Source of the DNA: Heliocidaris erythrogramma
Lineage: Eukaryota > Echinodermata > Echinoidea > Camarodonta > Echinometridae
Length of the DNA: 64,000 nucleotides
NCBI GenBank assembly: GCA_025617745.1
Contig: CM046866.1
Span: 16,623,725-16,687,724, forward strand
Reading direction: 5' to 3'
Below the pieces are notes generated by a model. That model was not told where the DNA came from. It saw only the letters and a list, made by a program, of their open reading frames with translations, and did no database searches. A program made the translations under genes and the position numbers. Within the stretch, counting starts at the first letter, position 1; each line of letters starts with the position of its first letter. Positions 1 to 14,300 of the stretch are shown piece after piece.

Positions 1-1250
1 TCAGTCTCGGGTGTCCATCATTACCGACTCGCACCAATCCTCCTGAGTCGCGCTATCATCATGATAGATTTCTATCCCTTACACGCTTACCCAGCCTCAC
101 ACTCTAATACCAAAGGTTAATTGTGAAGCCGGCCGGCAAGCTCTGTATCTCATCCTGTTTATTATATTCACAGCACCTGAGCGATTAGTCTAGATATACT
201 GCAGTGTTTTCTGAAGAATCAACATTTCCATAATGGCCTGTAGGCATATGTGATAAGGAGTGTCTATTGCAATAGGTTGATGTTCAAATGATCATGTACT
301 GTAAACGCTCTTATTTTCGTGTGATTAAATTTTCGCGCTGAGCGACCCAAACACATATTCGCAGGTTCTCGTATTCGCGCTGCACAATTACTCCCTTGCA
401 CTCTAAAATGAATTGGATTCAAACACGTATTAATCAGATGAAGCGCGCAATGCAGCATCCATTCAAAACAAGCATAAGAAATCGTGCTAATATTTTCACG
501 TATTCTAGAATTCTCGCCCGCCGAAAATAGCGCAAAGTCCGCAAAAATTAATGTACCGCAAATATTTCTGAATTTACAGTATAGCATATCACCCCTCCCT
601 TTCCCTCTCTTTCTCTCTCTCTTTCTTCTTCACTCGCACTATACTTCAATACTTTTTTCACGTCTTTCTCGTTGTTTACCCCCTTCTCTTACTCTTCCAC
701 TCTTTCGTCATCCCTCTCTTGTCTCTTTCTTTTTCAGCCAGGTACTTTCTGTTTTTACCTACTTCTATTTTACTTGATTTTTACTGGATGGTCCATCTCC
801 ATGTCATCTGTTGAGTGTCAGAAGGGCATTAAATCTGTGATATAGTATATGAGGTCAGGCCCTTCTCGTTCCAAAAAGATGATATCATTGATGACTTGGA
901 GTGACGTAATACATTCTACTGACAAACATCTGCCTAACACTTGCTGTAATGTATATTCATAGAGGAAAAAGTGTTTAAGAATTGAAAAGAGTGACGTAGA
1001 GATCGTCATATACCAATTTGATAAATCAAAACAGTGTGATCTATTTTTATATGGCAAAAGTGCCTGTGTGTTAAAGTATACTTTTCCTGTGCGTGTCATT
1101 TTTGCATCTATTTCTGTGTGCTGTCATGCAGCTGCATGGCTGAACTCTCATCCTCCATCAGGTACATGTACAGCATGTACATGTACATGTAGATTCATAT
1201 CACTGTTCTTGTTTGCTTGTATGCAATTTTAGACCTCCTAAATGAGGTGC

Positions 1251-1252
<2 letters not shown>

Positions 1253-1287
<35 letters not shown>

Positions 1288-1550
1288 AGAGGCTGAGAAG
1301 GAGAAGGGGAAGGAAGGGAAGAATAAGAGAGAGGGAGGAGGGAGGAGGATAGATGGGAGAAAGAGAGTGTGGAAAGATGGAGAGAGAGAGAGAGAGAGAG
1401 ATAAGAGAGGGGAGGAGGGAGGGAAAAGGGAGACAGAGTGAGGGTAAAGAGGAGTGGAAGTGATATTGGAAGATGGAGGGGAAAGAAGAAAAGGCAAGAG
1501 AGAGGGAGAGTATAAGAGAGATGGAGAGAGGGGGTGGGGAGAAATAGAGA
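1253..1550 (+). repeat. GA-rich simple repeat
   Basis: Almost pure purine sequence with two perfect GA runs (about 1254-1280 and 1380-1400). Ser/Leu/Pro-rich open frames on the minus strand here are products of this composition. Confidence 0.9.
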
Positions 1551-1873
1551 GAAAATAAAGGGATGATTTAAAATAAGTATTTTATGATAGGATGTACTCT
1601 GTCTCTGATATAAAGTTAAACGACTACAGGCATGATGATGATGGTTGTGTTTGCTGAATGTCCCATGTATTTACAATGAGCCATTCCTCGATGAAAGTGC
1701 AGATTTGTAGCACGAAGATGTGTGAAGCATCCTATTATTTCCAATTACGTTTCATGCATGGTTTAACCAGGATGAGTAATCGTAGTTGATCTGAACTTCT
1801 CACTGCAGTCCTTCTTTATTTATACTTCTCTATTCACATCACCATCATCTTGCTCTTCCTTGGCGTGGTTTCA

Positions 1874-2260
1874 TTTTAAAGATGAAGTCGAGTTCCTGTC
1901 ATGCAATTACATTGTGAAACAAACTGCGTGGAAGCAATTGGGAAAGGTTGATTATTTAGTATATGTAAATTGATGTATACCTTGAGGTCTTGGAATCATC
2001 AAAATGATAAGAAATTAACTCAATCTTGCTGCAAGTCACATGCACTTCACACCGAAATGTGTATATGGGACTACACGTACATGTGAGCATGAAAGTTTGG
2101 TCCTAACTTTTCAGCTGTTTCTTCTCATATTTTGAAATATCCTTTTCAGGGGACATATCTTCTCTTGCATTCTTCCAAACTGACATAAAAAGAATGAGAA
2201 AGCTCACAACATATTTCTTACCTTAACTAGAATTCACATTAAGCTCTCATAGTGGTTGCA
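1874..2260 (+). mobile_element. MITE family 1, copy a (diverged)
   Basis: Begins TTTTAAAGATGAAGTCGAGT and shares colinear blocks with the better-preserved copy at 11349-11752, including CAAAATGATAAGAAATT, GTGTATATGGGA and AAAAAGAATGAGAAAGCTCA. The 3' end is vague. Confidence 0.75.
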
Positions 2261-3133
2261 ACCACAATGACATTAAGAATGAATTTCTAGAAATGTCATC
2301 ATTACCACATCTGACATTTCTTTATCTTCAGATATCATTCAGTTTGACAAAGTATGAGAAAAAAGGGAAACCAACGATGTAGACAACTCACTGAAAATGT
2401 CAGTGGATATGAAAATATAGTGGCAACTATATAATATAAACAGGAATAAAATTAGAGAGAAATGTAGCGATATATATTATCTGCATGTACAACCGTGTGT
2501 CATACGGCACTACTACATGTATGTAAGAATGAAACTTCACATGTACAAGTGGTTTCACTTCAATAGCTCACATTAAAACTGAATAAAAGGTGAGGAAAGT
2601 TTTACACTGGTGCATTTACTAGGCACAAAAAATATGCCTGTCTGTGATTGGTTAAATGATTTGTGTGACATGAAGTGATGCATTTTGTTAAAACCATTAT
2701 GAATTGCACATCATGGTAACGCACATGTGTATGCCCTACTACCATCAATGACAGCTTCAATTTCTCAGAAGCCACTTTGCCCAAAAAATGCAATTGGAAT
2801 CGGTCATTGAAATACCAAACCGATTACTGGAAATAGGTTTGGTAGAGCTGAGTTATTACCAGAATACTGCAACGGAACCCACACTGCTTCATTCAAAACT
2901 CAGGGGTTACATGTAGGAGGCATTAATAAGTTGTTGTTGGTTGTGGATTGAATGCCATCAAATGCCATATTTTGCATGGGATAATTGGAATGCTCAATGA
3001 AGCTCAAACTGGCTCTTCTTCTTCTTGGGTTGTATTTATAGTAAAGGCCAACCAGTGCCTCCTACACAGGAGAGTCCTAGCCATGCAATAGGGGATGAAG
3101 CAAGGTTTATGTGGGAGGGACTTAGGATAAAGC

Positions 3134-3525
3134 ATTAAAGAGAAGGTTGAGTCCTGTTAAAGGTGAAAAAGAATTTATGAGCTTTTTCATTTTTTTTTTT
3201 AAATGTCAGTGTGGAAGAGTATCATAGTACGAGTGTCCACTGAAAACTTAAGGACCGCTCTTCGGTTGATCTCTTATTAACAAAATATGATGAGAAATAG
3301 CTTAAAAGTTTTGACCAATCTTTCATGCCACATGTGTGTGCAGTCCCATATACACATTTCTGTGTGCGATGTATGTGACTTTCAGCAAAATTGGGTCAAT
3401 ATCTTGTCATTTTGATGATTCCAGAATCTCACAGTATACACCGATTCTTATGTATTGCATAATCAACCTTTCCAGTTGCTTCCAAACAGATTCTTTCACA
3501 ATGTAAAACTCAGCTTTATCTCTAG
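3134..3525 (-). mobile_element. MITE family 1, copy b (inverted)
   Basis: Starts TTAAAGAGAAGGTTGAGTCC and ends with the complementary AACTCAGCTTTATCTC. Its interior matches the reverse complement of the copies at 1874 and 11349 (TCCCATATACACATTTC, ATCATTTTGA-type blocks). All three copies lie in SNRK introns. Confidence 0.75.
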
Positions 3526-4639
3526 AGGTTGTGTCAATGATATGCAAAGGTTCTCAAGTTATCTAGAAAAGTTAGAGAAAATTCTGAATTTGAAATTCAA
3601 CTTGTAGATTTGTTTTTAGCTTCATACATGTATATCTATGAGGATAGCTTTTAAGACAGTATTGATACATATACTTGTTCAAAATATCTATACATCATGT
3701 TCTTTCTTATGATGATACATTATTATTGTCAAGAATGCATCTTTAATTTCATTGATTGAAAATGTGCAATAGTTGAAAATACACTTGAGACATTAAATAC
3801 TGAGCATAATATATGAGGAAACATATTAAAGGCTTAATGATGTTATAGGGAAAGTAGGACATTCACAAACATTAAACATATATGTCAAAAGAAGGTTAAG
3901 TTAGAAAAGGAAACAAAACGACAAACAAAAAGAACCTCTAATCAGATAAACAGCCGAGATGTGTCTTCATATCTCTAGGAATAGTACATTAACATCTAAT
4001 GTAGATCATCATTCTGATGTGTTATTCTTTGACTTTGTGCAAACAGGGAGACAAACGAGAGGCTTTTAATTCTTCGTAGAATACCGGAGGTGATAGGTGA
4101 TAATGTGTTTTTCCAAAGTGCCATTCATGCTATTAGTGTCTCTTAAGGGAGAAGGATGCCCTTTTCTTGGCGCATCATGCACAGAGTAAAAATTCCAGGA
4201 AGTTTAATCGAAAATCCCGCTCTCTTCTGTGCATGCTCCAAAATGTATTAACGGTATACCGTGCTGTGTAAATGGTCCCAGTTAGGTGACAAATTTCATA
4301 TAAAGTTTCAGAAATGTGTATCCAGACATGGATATGAATGAAAACCAGAATTTCTGAAACTTTCTGTCAATGTGGCCATGCCTTCCATCGCTACAGTGGT
4401 TCATGAATCTGTTGTTTATCATACCCTCCAATCATTAGAAAAAACTTGGAGGGGCAGAACAGATGTGTGATGTACTTTAATTTTCACACTGAATGTTCTT
4501 CTGATTCTTCAATATCTACCTTAGATAACATGTGTATAGATTAGCAATAGTTTGATATATATATAGTCCTGGTTGTTGTTACCAGCCTTAGCTACCTACC
4601 TCATATTACACCATGTGTCTTTGTCGTCATTTGTGTTAT

Positions 4640-4676
4640 CAATATCATCACCACCACCACTACCACCACTACCATT

Positions 4677-4717
<41 letters not shown>

Positions 4718-4792
4718 TATCATCATCATCATCATCTTCATCGTCATCATCATCGTCGTCGTCATTGTTGTCATCATCATAATCAAAATGTG
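4640..4792 (+). repeat. TCA/CAC trinucleotide repeat
   Basis: An imperfect trinucleotide run of TCA, CAC and TCG units in the SNRK intron. It opens frames in all phases (poly-His, poly-Ser, poly-Met), and none is a plausible gene. Confidence 0.95.
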
Positions 4793-4975
4793 AGCAGAGT
4801 TCTTTGACTTAATTTAAAACAAGTACTTAACAGGCGCTTCAGGAAATGTTGAAGTTCACCTGATGTCTTGTTTTCTGGCAGTCTAGGTTCCCAATATGGG
4901 CAGTAGCATATGATTTTGAATTAAATCGTACAATTCTATTTGTTACCCTTTTTCTTTCTCTTTTTCTCTGTGCAG

Positions 4976-5182
4976 TTTGATAACACGGATGTTGGTACGT
5001 GACCCAGCCAGCCGCGTGACACTACGGGAGATCGAGAACGATTCGTGGCTCCAGCTTGGAAGAAGAACAAGGAGACCTTCGGATCCAGTGATCACAAGGG
5101 AGCAGATCTCAGAGCAGCTCCATAACAGCATCATGGACATCATGCTTAATGGCAAGCTAGCTGAGAGGACAGCTATTCTAGA
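4976..5182 (+). CDS. SNRK: SNRK exon: end of kinase domain and start of UBA
   Basis: A pyrimidine-rich tract and TGCAG precede the exon; GTGAGT follows. The first base completes a codon begun upstream and the last two bases begin a Glu codon. The reading includes RMLVRDPASRVTLREIE, the C-terminal helix of SNRK-type kinase domains, then the first UBA helices. Confidence 0.95.
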
Positions 5183-8100
5183 GTGAGTTTTGATGTTTGT
5201 GTAGAGATGATTTGGTCTATTGGATAAAAAAAATAAAATGCTCTTTCCTTAGGATATAAATCACTGACTATTATTGCCTCAGCTTTCTCCAAGCTTCAAT
5301 GATAAGGTGCTCAAGTATTCAAGGAATTTTTTCCTATTGGTTCCTGTTTACCTTACCTGGGTCAGGAGTGGTAAATGTAGATTAATGTTTTTGCTGAAGG
5401 AAGTTAGTGCAACAGGAGGCACTAGTCCTTGTTTTTATACTTACCACAGGATTAATGTCCTTTTGCAAGACATTAATGTACATTTGCCACTGTTAATAGA
5501 GTGATGGCAATTTTGAGCTCCTACTAATATCCTCAATCTGGGCCCTGTTTCATAAAACTTGTTAACAAGAACTGCCAAATTTCTATAACAAATTTGCTCT
5601 CAGCCAATCAGATGCAGGTATTACAGTAGCTTATATCAATTATTGCAACTTGTTATTGATAACAAGTTTTTATGAAACTTGAAAGCTTAAAAGAGGATGT
5701 TTAGGAATATGCAACGGGGAAAGATGATACACTTTGCTGACATGACAAGCACATTTTTTCCCCAGCAGAATGAGCCTTTGGCAGTTGGTAAGATTCCTTG
5801 TAGTATAAAGCAGATAGGATGCACTGAGTCAAGATTAGACAGACTCTTAAAGAGGATCTAGGTGTTAGAGTGAACAGTCTTGAGTGTCTTTTCTCATCCG
5901 TGTCGTGCAAAAGCTATGAAAAAAAAACAGGTTTACGAATGCTCAACATCTTTACCAACATGACGGTCACATTTTTGCACTAGCACGATGAGCCTTTGAG
6001 CAATTGCTTAGAATCCCTGAAGTATAAAGCGGATACGAGGCATTGAATCCAGATTGGATGGGAGTCTTAAGAGGGGATCTAGGTGTTAGAGCAAGCAATC
6101 TTGAGCCCCTGTCATCAATGAGCCATGATGGATTCCCTTCAATCTTCACTCACGATTGCCCATCTTCCTAACCTATTATTAGCGATGGCAGTGCACTTCA
6201 GGAAAACATTGGTAAAAGTGTTGAGAACTATATTTGGTATTCGATTCTCACTCAGAAATATAGTCTGGATCAATATATTGATAATTTTACCTATAGTGTT
6301 TCACTCCTCTAAGCTATCCAATGCAAGTCATGAAGTACACATAATGAAATGGTTGGAAGCAACATAAATGAACAAGAATATTTAATATAAAACTCTTACA
6401 TTTAAAAAAAAAAGTATTTCTTCTCTCTTTTATGTGTATGTTTTTACGAGCATTTTTCACAAGATATCAGATTTGTTTTGTCAAATTTTCTATGTAACGG
6501 GTAAATATTCATGAATTGCACTTTTTAGTACCATTAACATTAATATGTATCAAGAAATCTCATCCCACTGCTGTACACACACACATTTAAACTCCCTCTA
6601 TAATTATTGTAGTTGCCTCTTACAGCAGTGAAAGGGGTACCGGATGCATCAGTAATGAAAAGTGATTAAATCATTGGTGCATGTTTTTTGTATGTCAACT
6701 ATCATCTGTAAATCTGGCATATTTTTTGCCTCATATGACCATGAAAGGGTTAAAAGCAGTCACTGGAAATGAAAAGTGAATAAATGATTGATGCATGCCT
6801 TTCATCTGACAACTCCCATCCCATCTGTAGGTCTGTAGAGAAGGACTGCTATGACCACCTGTCAGCGACCTACTTTCTTCTGGCTGAGCGCAAGCTGAAG
6901 AAGCAGAAGGAAGAAAGACTCAAGTTCTCGGCCAGCGACCTGAGGAAGGCCATGATCTCGGGCCAACCCAACCAAGGTGCAGGAGGTCAGAGGTAAGAGG
7001 TCCTCTATAATGGTTGGGTTCCTGCTAGAGTGAGAGGGCATTCACACTGAAAAAAAGCTACTACTTAATTGGTGTAAGAACGCATCATATAAAGCATCAG
7101 CGAAATTGGCATGTGTAAAAAAACAAACTACATGTAATTTAGGGGATATCAGCATATACCATGTATATTTTAGTCGGCTTACATCGTGCTGTAATCTTAG
7201 GTCCAAAATAATGGCTGGCAATTGTAATATTAGAGTGTTCATGATAAACCATGCTTCCCCAGGTTCTTTATTATACCCCCGCCAAACGAAGTTTGAAGGG
7301 GTATATAGGAATCAGTCGACGGTTGGGCGGGCGGTCGGTCGGTCCGTTGCAAATCTTGCGGATCAAACTACTTTTTTTGACCGAAGTTTTTGACCGAAAG
7401 TCATGAAATTTGGTACACACATTGGTCTTGGTGGGAAGATGTGCAAGACATATTTTTCGGATGAGTCGGAATCTGCGTTGCCATGGTAACGGCATATTTA
7501 TGGCAGAAAATCAAGGAAACACCTTGCGGATCGAACTACTCAGTTTTTGACCGAAAGTCATGAAATTTGGTACACACATTGGTCTTACTGGGAAGATGTG
7601 TACAACATATTTTTTTGATGTGTCGGAAGCTGCGTTGCCATGGAAACGGCATATCTATGGCAGTAAATCAGGGAAAAATCTTGCGGATCGAACTACTTCC
7701 TCAGTTTTCGACCAAAAGTCAAGAAATTTGGTACACACATTGGTCTTTGTGGGAAGATGTGCAAGACATATTTTTTGGATGTGTCGGAAGCTGCGTTGCC
7801 ATGGAAATGGCATATCTATGGCAGTACAGTAAATCAGGGAAAAATCTTGTGGATCGAACTACTTCCTCAGTTTTCGACCAAAAGTCAAGAAAGGCTGTTG
7901 TCACGGGGCGGGGGTATTAATCATCATCTTCAGTGATATTTCTAGTTGAGTTTTCTTTCTGAACGATGTTTAAACATCTGTTTTATGATGCATTGTTTTG
8001 ATAGACAATGTTTTATATGCCAAGAAACATTCAGAACAGAAAAATGATGATAGCTATATGGTGTTCATATAAAGCTATACAATAGATTTTTCTAGTGTGA

Positions 8101-8315
8101 ATGGGAGAGTGAGTGGTTTTCCTATGCGTGGTCGCATCCATGAGTGAGTGATGGATGGATGGGCTGGAAAGCAGAGGACTGGCTCATGATAGAAGGGCAG
8201 TTCTCATTGGAACTGTCTTACCTTTAAATTGCTTCTCTTGTGAAGGGGAGAGATGGAAAAGTACAGAAAGAGGGATGGAGAGGGGGAGGATAGTGAGAGA
8301 GAGACTGATATTGGA

Positions 8316-8347
<32 letters not shown>

Positions 8348-11300
8348 CACACACACACACACATGGAGAATAAGGGGGGGGGTGATTGATAAAAAAGAAG
8401 AAAAATAAGAGGGGAGAGGGAGAGAAAGATTGGAGAAAGTGAGAAAGAGAGGGAAAATGAGATATAGGGAGAGGGGTGGGGTAGAGAGGGGGGGGGGGTC
8501 CACCAGAGAGGAGAAGACTGAAGTCAACATGAACACTAAATTAAACATCAAACTCAAGTCTTTTCATGCCTTCTTACAATGGGGTGCTAGGAATGGAGGG
8601 TGTGAGGGGTCATTAGGGTTCAAAACCTCTCCTTGCTCCATTGGCTGTGTGAGTGACATTTCAGAGTAGATCCTCTTCATGGTAACAGATTTAGATTCCA
8701 AGCACAGTTTTAACAAGGGTGCCCTTGGGACAGGTAAAAATTGCAACACAGTACTAAAAATTGTCAAATGGAGATGAAGATGAAGATGGAGGAACGGGGT
8801 GATGGTGTAAAATTAATTTTATCCTTTTTTAGGACAGATATTCAAATTTTCGTAACAATTCATACCTAACGATGCATCATTGGTAATGACTTCACATGGC
8901 CAGCTGCGTACATGGATACATTTTCACAACACCAAGAGAAAGCTGCATATTGAATCTGTTATGGCAATTTTGAAATTCTTTCACCAAAATATAAGATGAA
9001 ATGCTTTTCAAAATACCACCCATGGATAACACATGCCAGTATATTTATTGATAAACCTTTTTAATTTAATTTTTTGTTAATTTTTTAAAATGTAAATTTA
9101 ACATTAAAACCTTTTTTTCAGCCAATGACTGCTACATGTATTTAAACAGAAATTGTTAATATTAATGCCCTGTTAAATGTATTTTATTGTGTTTTCTTTT
9201 GATCTCGACGAGAATTCTGTCTCCATGTACTTGTCCTGCAATATAGTTTAAAAACTTAATTTTTTCATGTGTATATAATAGGATAAAAATGCATCATTGA
9301 AGGTACATGTATAAATCATCTAGCATTACAATGTAGGTAAATATCCATGATATTGGTAAACTGCGTCAGAACACACACTTAAGATCCTCTCAAGTAAATT
9401 TCACCTTGTCCAGTTAATTGACCCGTTATTCAGACGTTGATGATTAAGAAACTGCATTGACATTCTCTCCACATCTCTTCTGCTTTTACCTAGAAAAGAC
9501 AACGTCTATCTGACGCAAATAGTCAAGCGAACTCGCTCTCTATTTTGACCTTGCGTTACGAAATCTAGGTCATTTTGGTAGACTTTGGAGGTTGTGCTAC
9601 TGTGCTTTAGAGTAAACCACCCATGCCCTACAGTTTCCCACAGCCATTTATATAGATTGTGCTAAGATCTTTCGATAATAAAGCAACCGATGAACATGTC
9701 TGTCTGAAGACTGGCTATTTAAAGTGTGTTTTTTTCTCCGGTTCTTCTTAATTTCACATCTCTTTAAAAAGACAATACATGAGTACAATCAAAGATAAAA
9801 ACAATACAGTCAATAAATTTTACATAAACACAAATAATACATAGGAAATAAATACATTTTGATTGCCAGTGATGATATGGATGTGAAGGAGTACACTGTA
9901 AAAGTCTATTAACTCCGCATTAATATCATAAGCAGCATTTAACCAGGAGGTTCATAGCAAATTTTAAGCTGTTTGCATCACCCCTAGGTGTGCAGGCATT
10001 TGCAATTGTTCATGATTTGTCCTTATCAGAAAGATCTGCACATAATTTGTTCATTTAAAAACATAGATTCCCAATTGAGTAAGTTTAGGGTGGTTTTCAA
10101 TGAATAGGTAATGGTAGGGTATGATTATTTCTGCTCAGCTGTAAACTGATCGAAATTCAAAATGAGATTTTTCAATCTTTTTTTAATGATGGTTCATGAG
10201 CCCAAACTCTAACCGTTCCAATTCACTACAACCTCTATGAATAAACATTATTGATTACACTGCAGTAGATGCTTGTACTGTTGAATTTACATTGTTAGGT
10301 AGCACTGTGAAGGGATACTTGTAGGACTATTCAGATGATGCCAGAAAAATGTTTCCCTTACCAAACCATCCCCCTCTTTTATATTCTTTTTTGCAGGAGA
10401 TCTCAAGAAGACGTGCCACCCGTTAGCTCCAAGCCCGGCATCAACAACAACAGCAAACAGACCACCCCTGCCCAACCCTCGACCACGCCCCCTGCTTCCA
10501 AGCCTGTAGCCATACCTGGAGCCAGCGCGGTAGGGGGCAAGCACGACGCCCGCAGCCTCGACGACTCGCCCCTCTCCAACAGCCCCAGAAGGCATCTCAT
10601 AGAGAGGGAACATCTAACCATCCACCCCAGGCACGGAAGGAGCATCGTCAAGGAGGGACTCGGCTCTCTAGATGTAAGTTTTGATGATTTCTTGTTTTCC
10701 AAGGGTATTAAGCTCCAGGGGACCGTGATGATTTCAGTCCTATCGTAGGGACTTGGTAAGTGAGAATTGATGCATGACCCAAGGGTACTAGCACACTGCT
10801 AACATTTCCTTTCTAAATACAAATTACATTTGCAGCGTTCCAACAGTATTCATATTTTTTCCCAGTTTAGTTTAGTTTATTTTGAATGCTTGAGTGCCAT
10901 GTCAGGGTAGCTTGGATAAGAATGGGGTAATAATATATTCAGTGCTTTGTATCTTCAGGAATAGGCACTTTATAAATCCAGCTGTTCTAGTTATATAGTC
11001 ACAGTGGGTTGATACATTCATTGGCTACCAAAATCATTACAGGTTTTCAAACAATGTGATATCACCACCTGCCTTTGTTGGCAATGCTGTGGCAAGTCTG
11101 ACATGTATTAACAACTATCATATCATTTGAAAGAATTTGAATATTGCTTTGAAACCATTAATGTTTTTGTTAGCAAGTGTGCTGAGTTACTTTAAAGAGT
11201 TTATCTTCACTCTAAACAGACATGTGTACTTGAAGCTTTAGTGTACTTATTTTTTCATGCTAAATATACATTAAATACTTCTTAAATGCCTTCCTTAGAA

Positions 11301-14300
11301 GAAATCAAATGTTCTATATATTTGCTCATGAATTTCTGGAGGAGATATTTAAAGATAAAGTTGAGTTCTGGTCACTAATTACAATTGTGAAAGAAACTGC
11401 CTCAAAACAATTGGGAAATGTTGATCATGTCTACATAAGAATTGTTTTATATTGTGAGGTTTTGAAATTATCAAAATGATAAGAAATTCACTCAATCACA
11501 CTGAAAAGCACATGTACTGCACATGTACTGCACACAGAAATGGGTATATGGGACAGCACACACAAGTGGGATGAATGTTCGGCCTGAACTTTTCAGCTAT
11601 TTCTCATATTTCGAATATGAGGTCATTTGAAGAGCTATCCTTTTCAGGGAATATTTCTACTATGATATTCTTCCAAACCGACATAAAAAGAATGAGAAAG
11701 CTCACAAATTATTTTTCACAAACCTCCCCCAGAACTCAACCTTCTCTTTAAAGGGAGGACTTAAAGTAGAACACTGATGATTTTAAATATTGGCTTAATA
11801 CTTATTATTGCATAGATGGCATAAATTAAACAAGGTTATCCAAATTTAAAGCTTGGAAACATTTGAATTAATGATTATTATCAATTATAAAACGGTAAAA
11901 TACAGCCCCCGATATAGCAGCTGAAAAGCTCCTTGAACGCTGCTGAGATGTGTGACGACACAAGAGGGGCGAGTCCTGTCTAAGCAGACGATGTCCCATA
12001 ACATTATGCACATTTTTCAGTGCCTGTTTTGTCATCTCCTCTTCACTTATTTCTCTTACTTGACTAGCGTCAGTCTTAATGTTAGTCTGTTGCCTCACTC
12101 TTAACTTCGTGTATGGTATTATTTTGATGAAGAATGCAGCGTTAAAAAAATAAAGGAATCAGTCACTTGTAAACAAAATAAGACGCCATTGTATTTTCAG
12201 CTGCTTGCACCGCGGCATGTTCGGCGTTTCAAGAGGGAACGAATACCATCCAGCTATTATTCACAGGGCTTTTCAATTTGAAAATGGGGTTTATTTCATT
12301 GATCATTGACCCTTCTCCTGTGTATTTACAATCAAACGGTTTTAGTTATCAGAATCAGTTCACTTTCCCTTTTAGAATGGTGTGAAATAAGGTCATGTTT
12401 AAATGTACCAAACTCTTTATAATTTGATAAATAATTGCATTGCAATTACGTTCATTCATTATAGGACGTCGTCTGCTTAAGCAGGATCGATCCCTCGTAT
12501 GACGACATCAAAACATCGCTATATTTCTGGCGAATCCTCGGATATTCCACATGCTGAGAAGAGCTTTTATTTATGTTGTTTTTATAATCATCATATACGC
12601 AGTTGACATAAAACTTATACGATTGCCATCTGTAAGCTTCCCAATTTCTAGTGATACATTAATTGCCATATTTGTGATTTTCTTGAGTGTTCTACTTTAA
12701 TGAAAAGAATCTGAAATACGGTAGATATTAATTTAAGAAAGAAACAAATACACTTGATAGCACATGTAGTAAGATGTCGGATGAAGGATTGGAGAACTTT
12801 CTAGGAACACAACCCAGAAAGATGACTTCCAGTGCCTTCCAAATGAATAACGACATGACATTACATACACCCACATATTTACATTGGTTGTCTGGTAATG
12901 AGATAACCTTTATAATCAATCTCATTTTTATCCATACATCAACAAAAGAAATTGTATCATCCGGTTGATCCATCACTTTCAATGCATCAAAACAAGAAGA
13001 TGCCCCGAGTTTTGTAGAATCGAAAGACCTTTTAAAGGGTTAATGATTTTAAACGAGCAGTCGTTAACCTTTGAAATCAACCACATTAATAAATCAAACT
13101 GTAGATTTGCATCTTTTTTATAAGTCCATCCTTCAATTGCAATATATGGTTTAATATCCAAGGCATTTTACGAAGAAAGATGTTTTTAGATTATCTTTCT
13201 GGGTTGTTTATTGAAAACCCACAACCCTTACTTCATCAGATATATGCCATTATCTTTACTGCTATTAAGGTTGGCATAGACTAGTGTGTTTGTGAGAAAT
13301 ATGGGTATCATTTCTGGAATGGTGTTGTTGTTTTTTCCATTTACACATTCCCACCGATTGTCTATCAATGAGATAATTTAAAATTCAAACTCGCATCTAG
13401 TACAACTTTTATACCCTTGTCCAGAACAAACCTGTGACTTCAATATAGGGCATTTAAGGTAATTATGTGTTCACCATAGCAAAAGGAGTTGGCAAAAGAA
13501 GTGTTCTAATGTTTGGCTGTAAGCTCAATTTTCGAAAGTTTCCTAGTTTCTTAGTGGCCCAATGTGCCAAATATTGCTACAGTCTTTTCACCTCTTATCA
13601 GCGATTCCATGTGAGGGTCATTATCTAACTCCAAATTTTTAATTCATATACTGTATATGTAATGTGCACATAGGCCTCTTTTTCTCTAGGAAGTTTTCAG
13701 GTTGAGATTTTGCGAAGTATTTCTCGTGGGGCCTTTGTGGGGTGGCAGGTAAACCCTTCATATATCGGCCTTTGCAGGCTGCGATCATGATGAATTTTTG
13801 GAAGGGTGTCAGTACCAGTGTAAGATTCATTAATGTACCGTCTGCCCTGCCCAAAACTTGTAGATTTTTTTTATTATTACGATTTATTCAAATCATATGC
13901 ATATTAGATTTAGTTATAGCCTCCCATTCTTCACCCCTGTTGCTAAAAGGAAAAAAAAAAATATTTTCCCCCATGTCTTGATGTGTCGAGGTTGCTCAGC
14001 TTTCATGCAAAGCTTCAAATTCCCATATAGCTAAAGTCAGCTGTGTGTCACAAGTCATGCTCTCTGTCATGCAAGTCATGTAGCTTTAGTACAATTGTAA
14101 TTATGTTATTTAACTGTGAGAATAGATATATATATATATATGTATAGAAAAATATGGCTTTTCTTTTGTTTTTAATGTTTTATAATGTGTAAAAGAAAAC
14201 ATTAATAGACATGTTTTATTGTTATCATGCTGTCATTGCATGTGAGTCTGTTCACAGTTATGTTGTTGGTAATCAGTTTATATACATGTAATTTCTCTTA

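Larger units (their letters stand above)
1..4975 (+). other. SNRK upstream intron sequence
   Basis: No kinase-domain exon of SNRK could be found here. The stretch holds a CT-rich tract at 590-740, a GA-rich tract at 1253-1550, two MITE copies and a TCA-repeat tract, listed separately. The rest is AT-rich DNA with scattered TACATGTA words and nothing recognisable. Confidence 0.6.
6993..10396 (+). other. SNRK intron with MITE and microsatellites
   Basis: Contains the MITE at 7271-7920 and purine microsatellites at 8250-8510. The rest, including 8520-10396, is AT-rich intron without recognisable exons or RNA genes. Confidence 0.6.

Noticed and set aside
4573-4807. Poly-Ser, poly-His and poly-Met open frames
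   Set aside because: All come from one TCA/CAC trinucleotide repeat inside an SNRK intron; no splice signals or conserved residues.
7106-7920. Overlapping frames with repeated Gly/His/Val motifs
   Set aside because: Tandem units of a MITE; no transposase or other domain.
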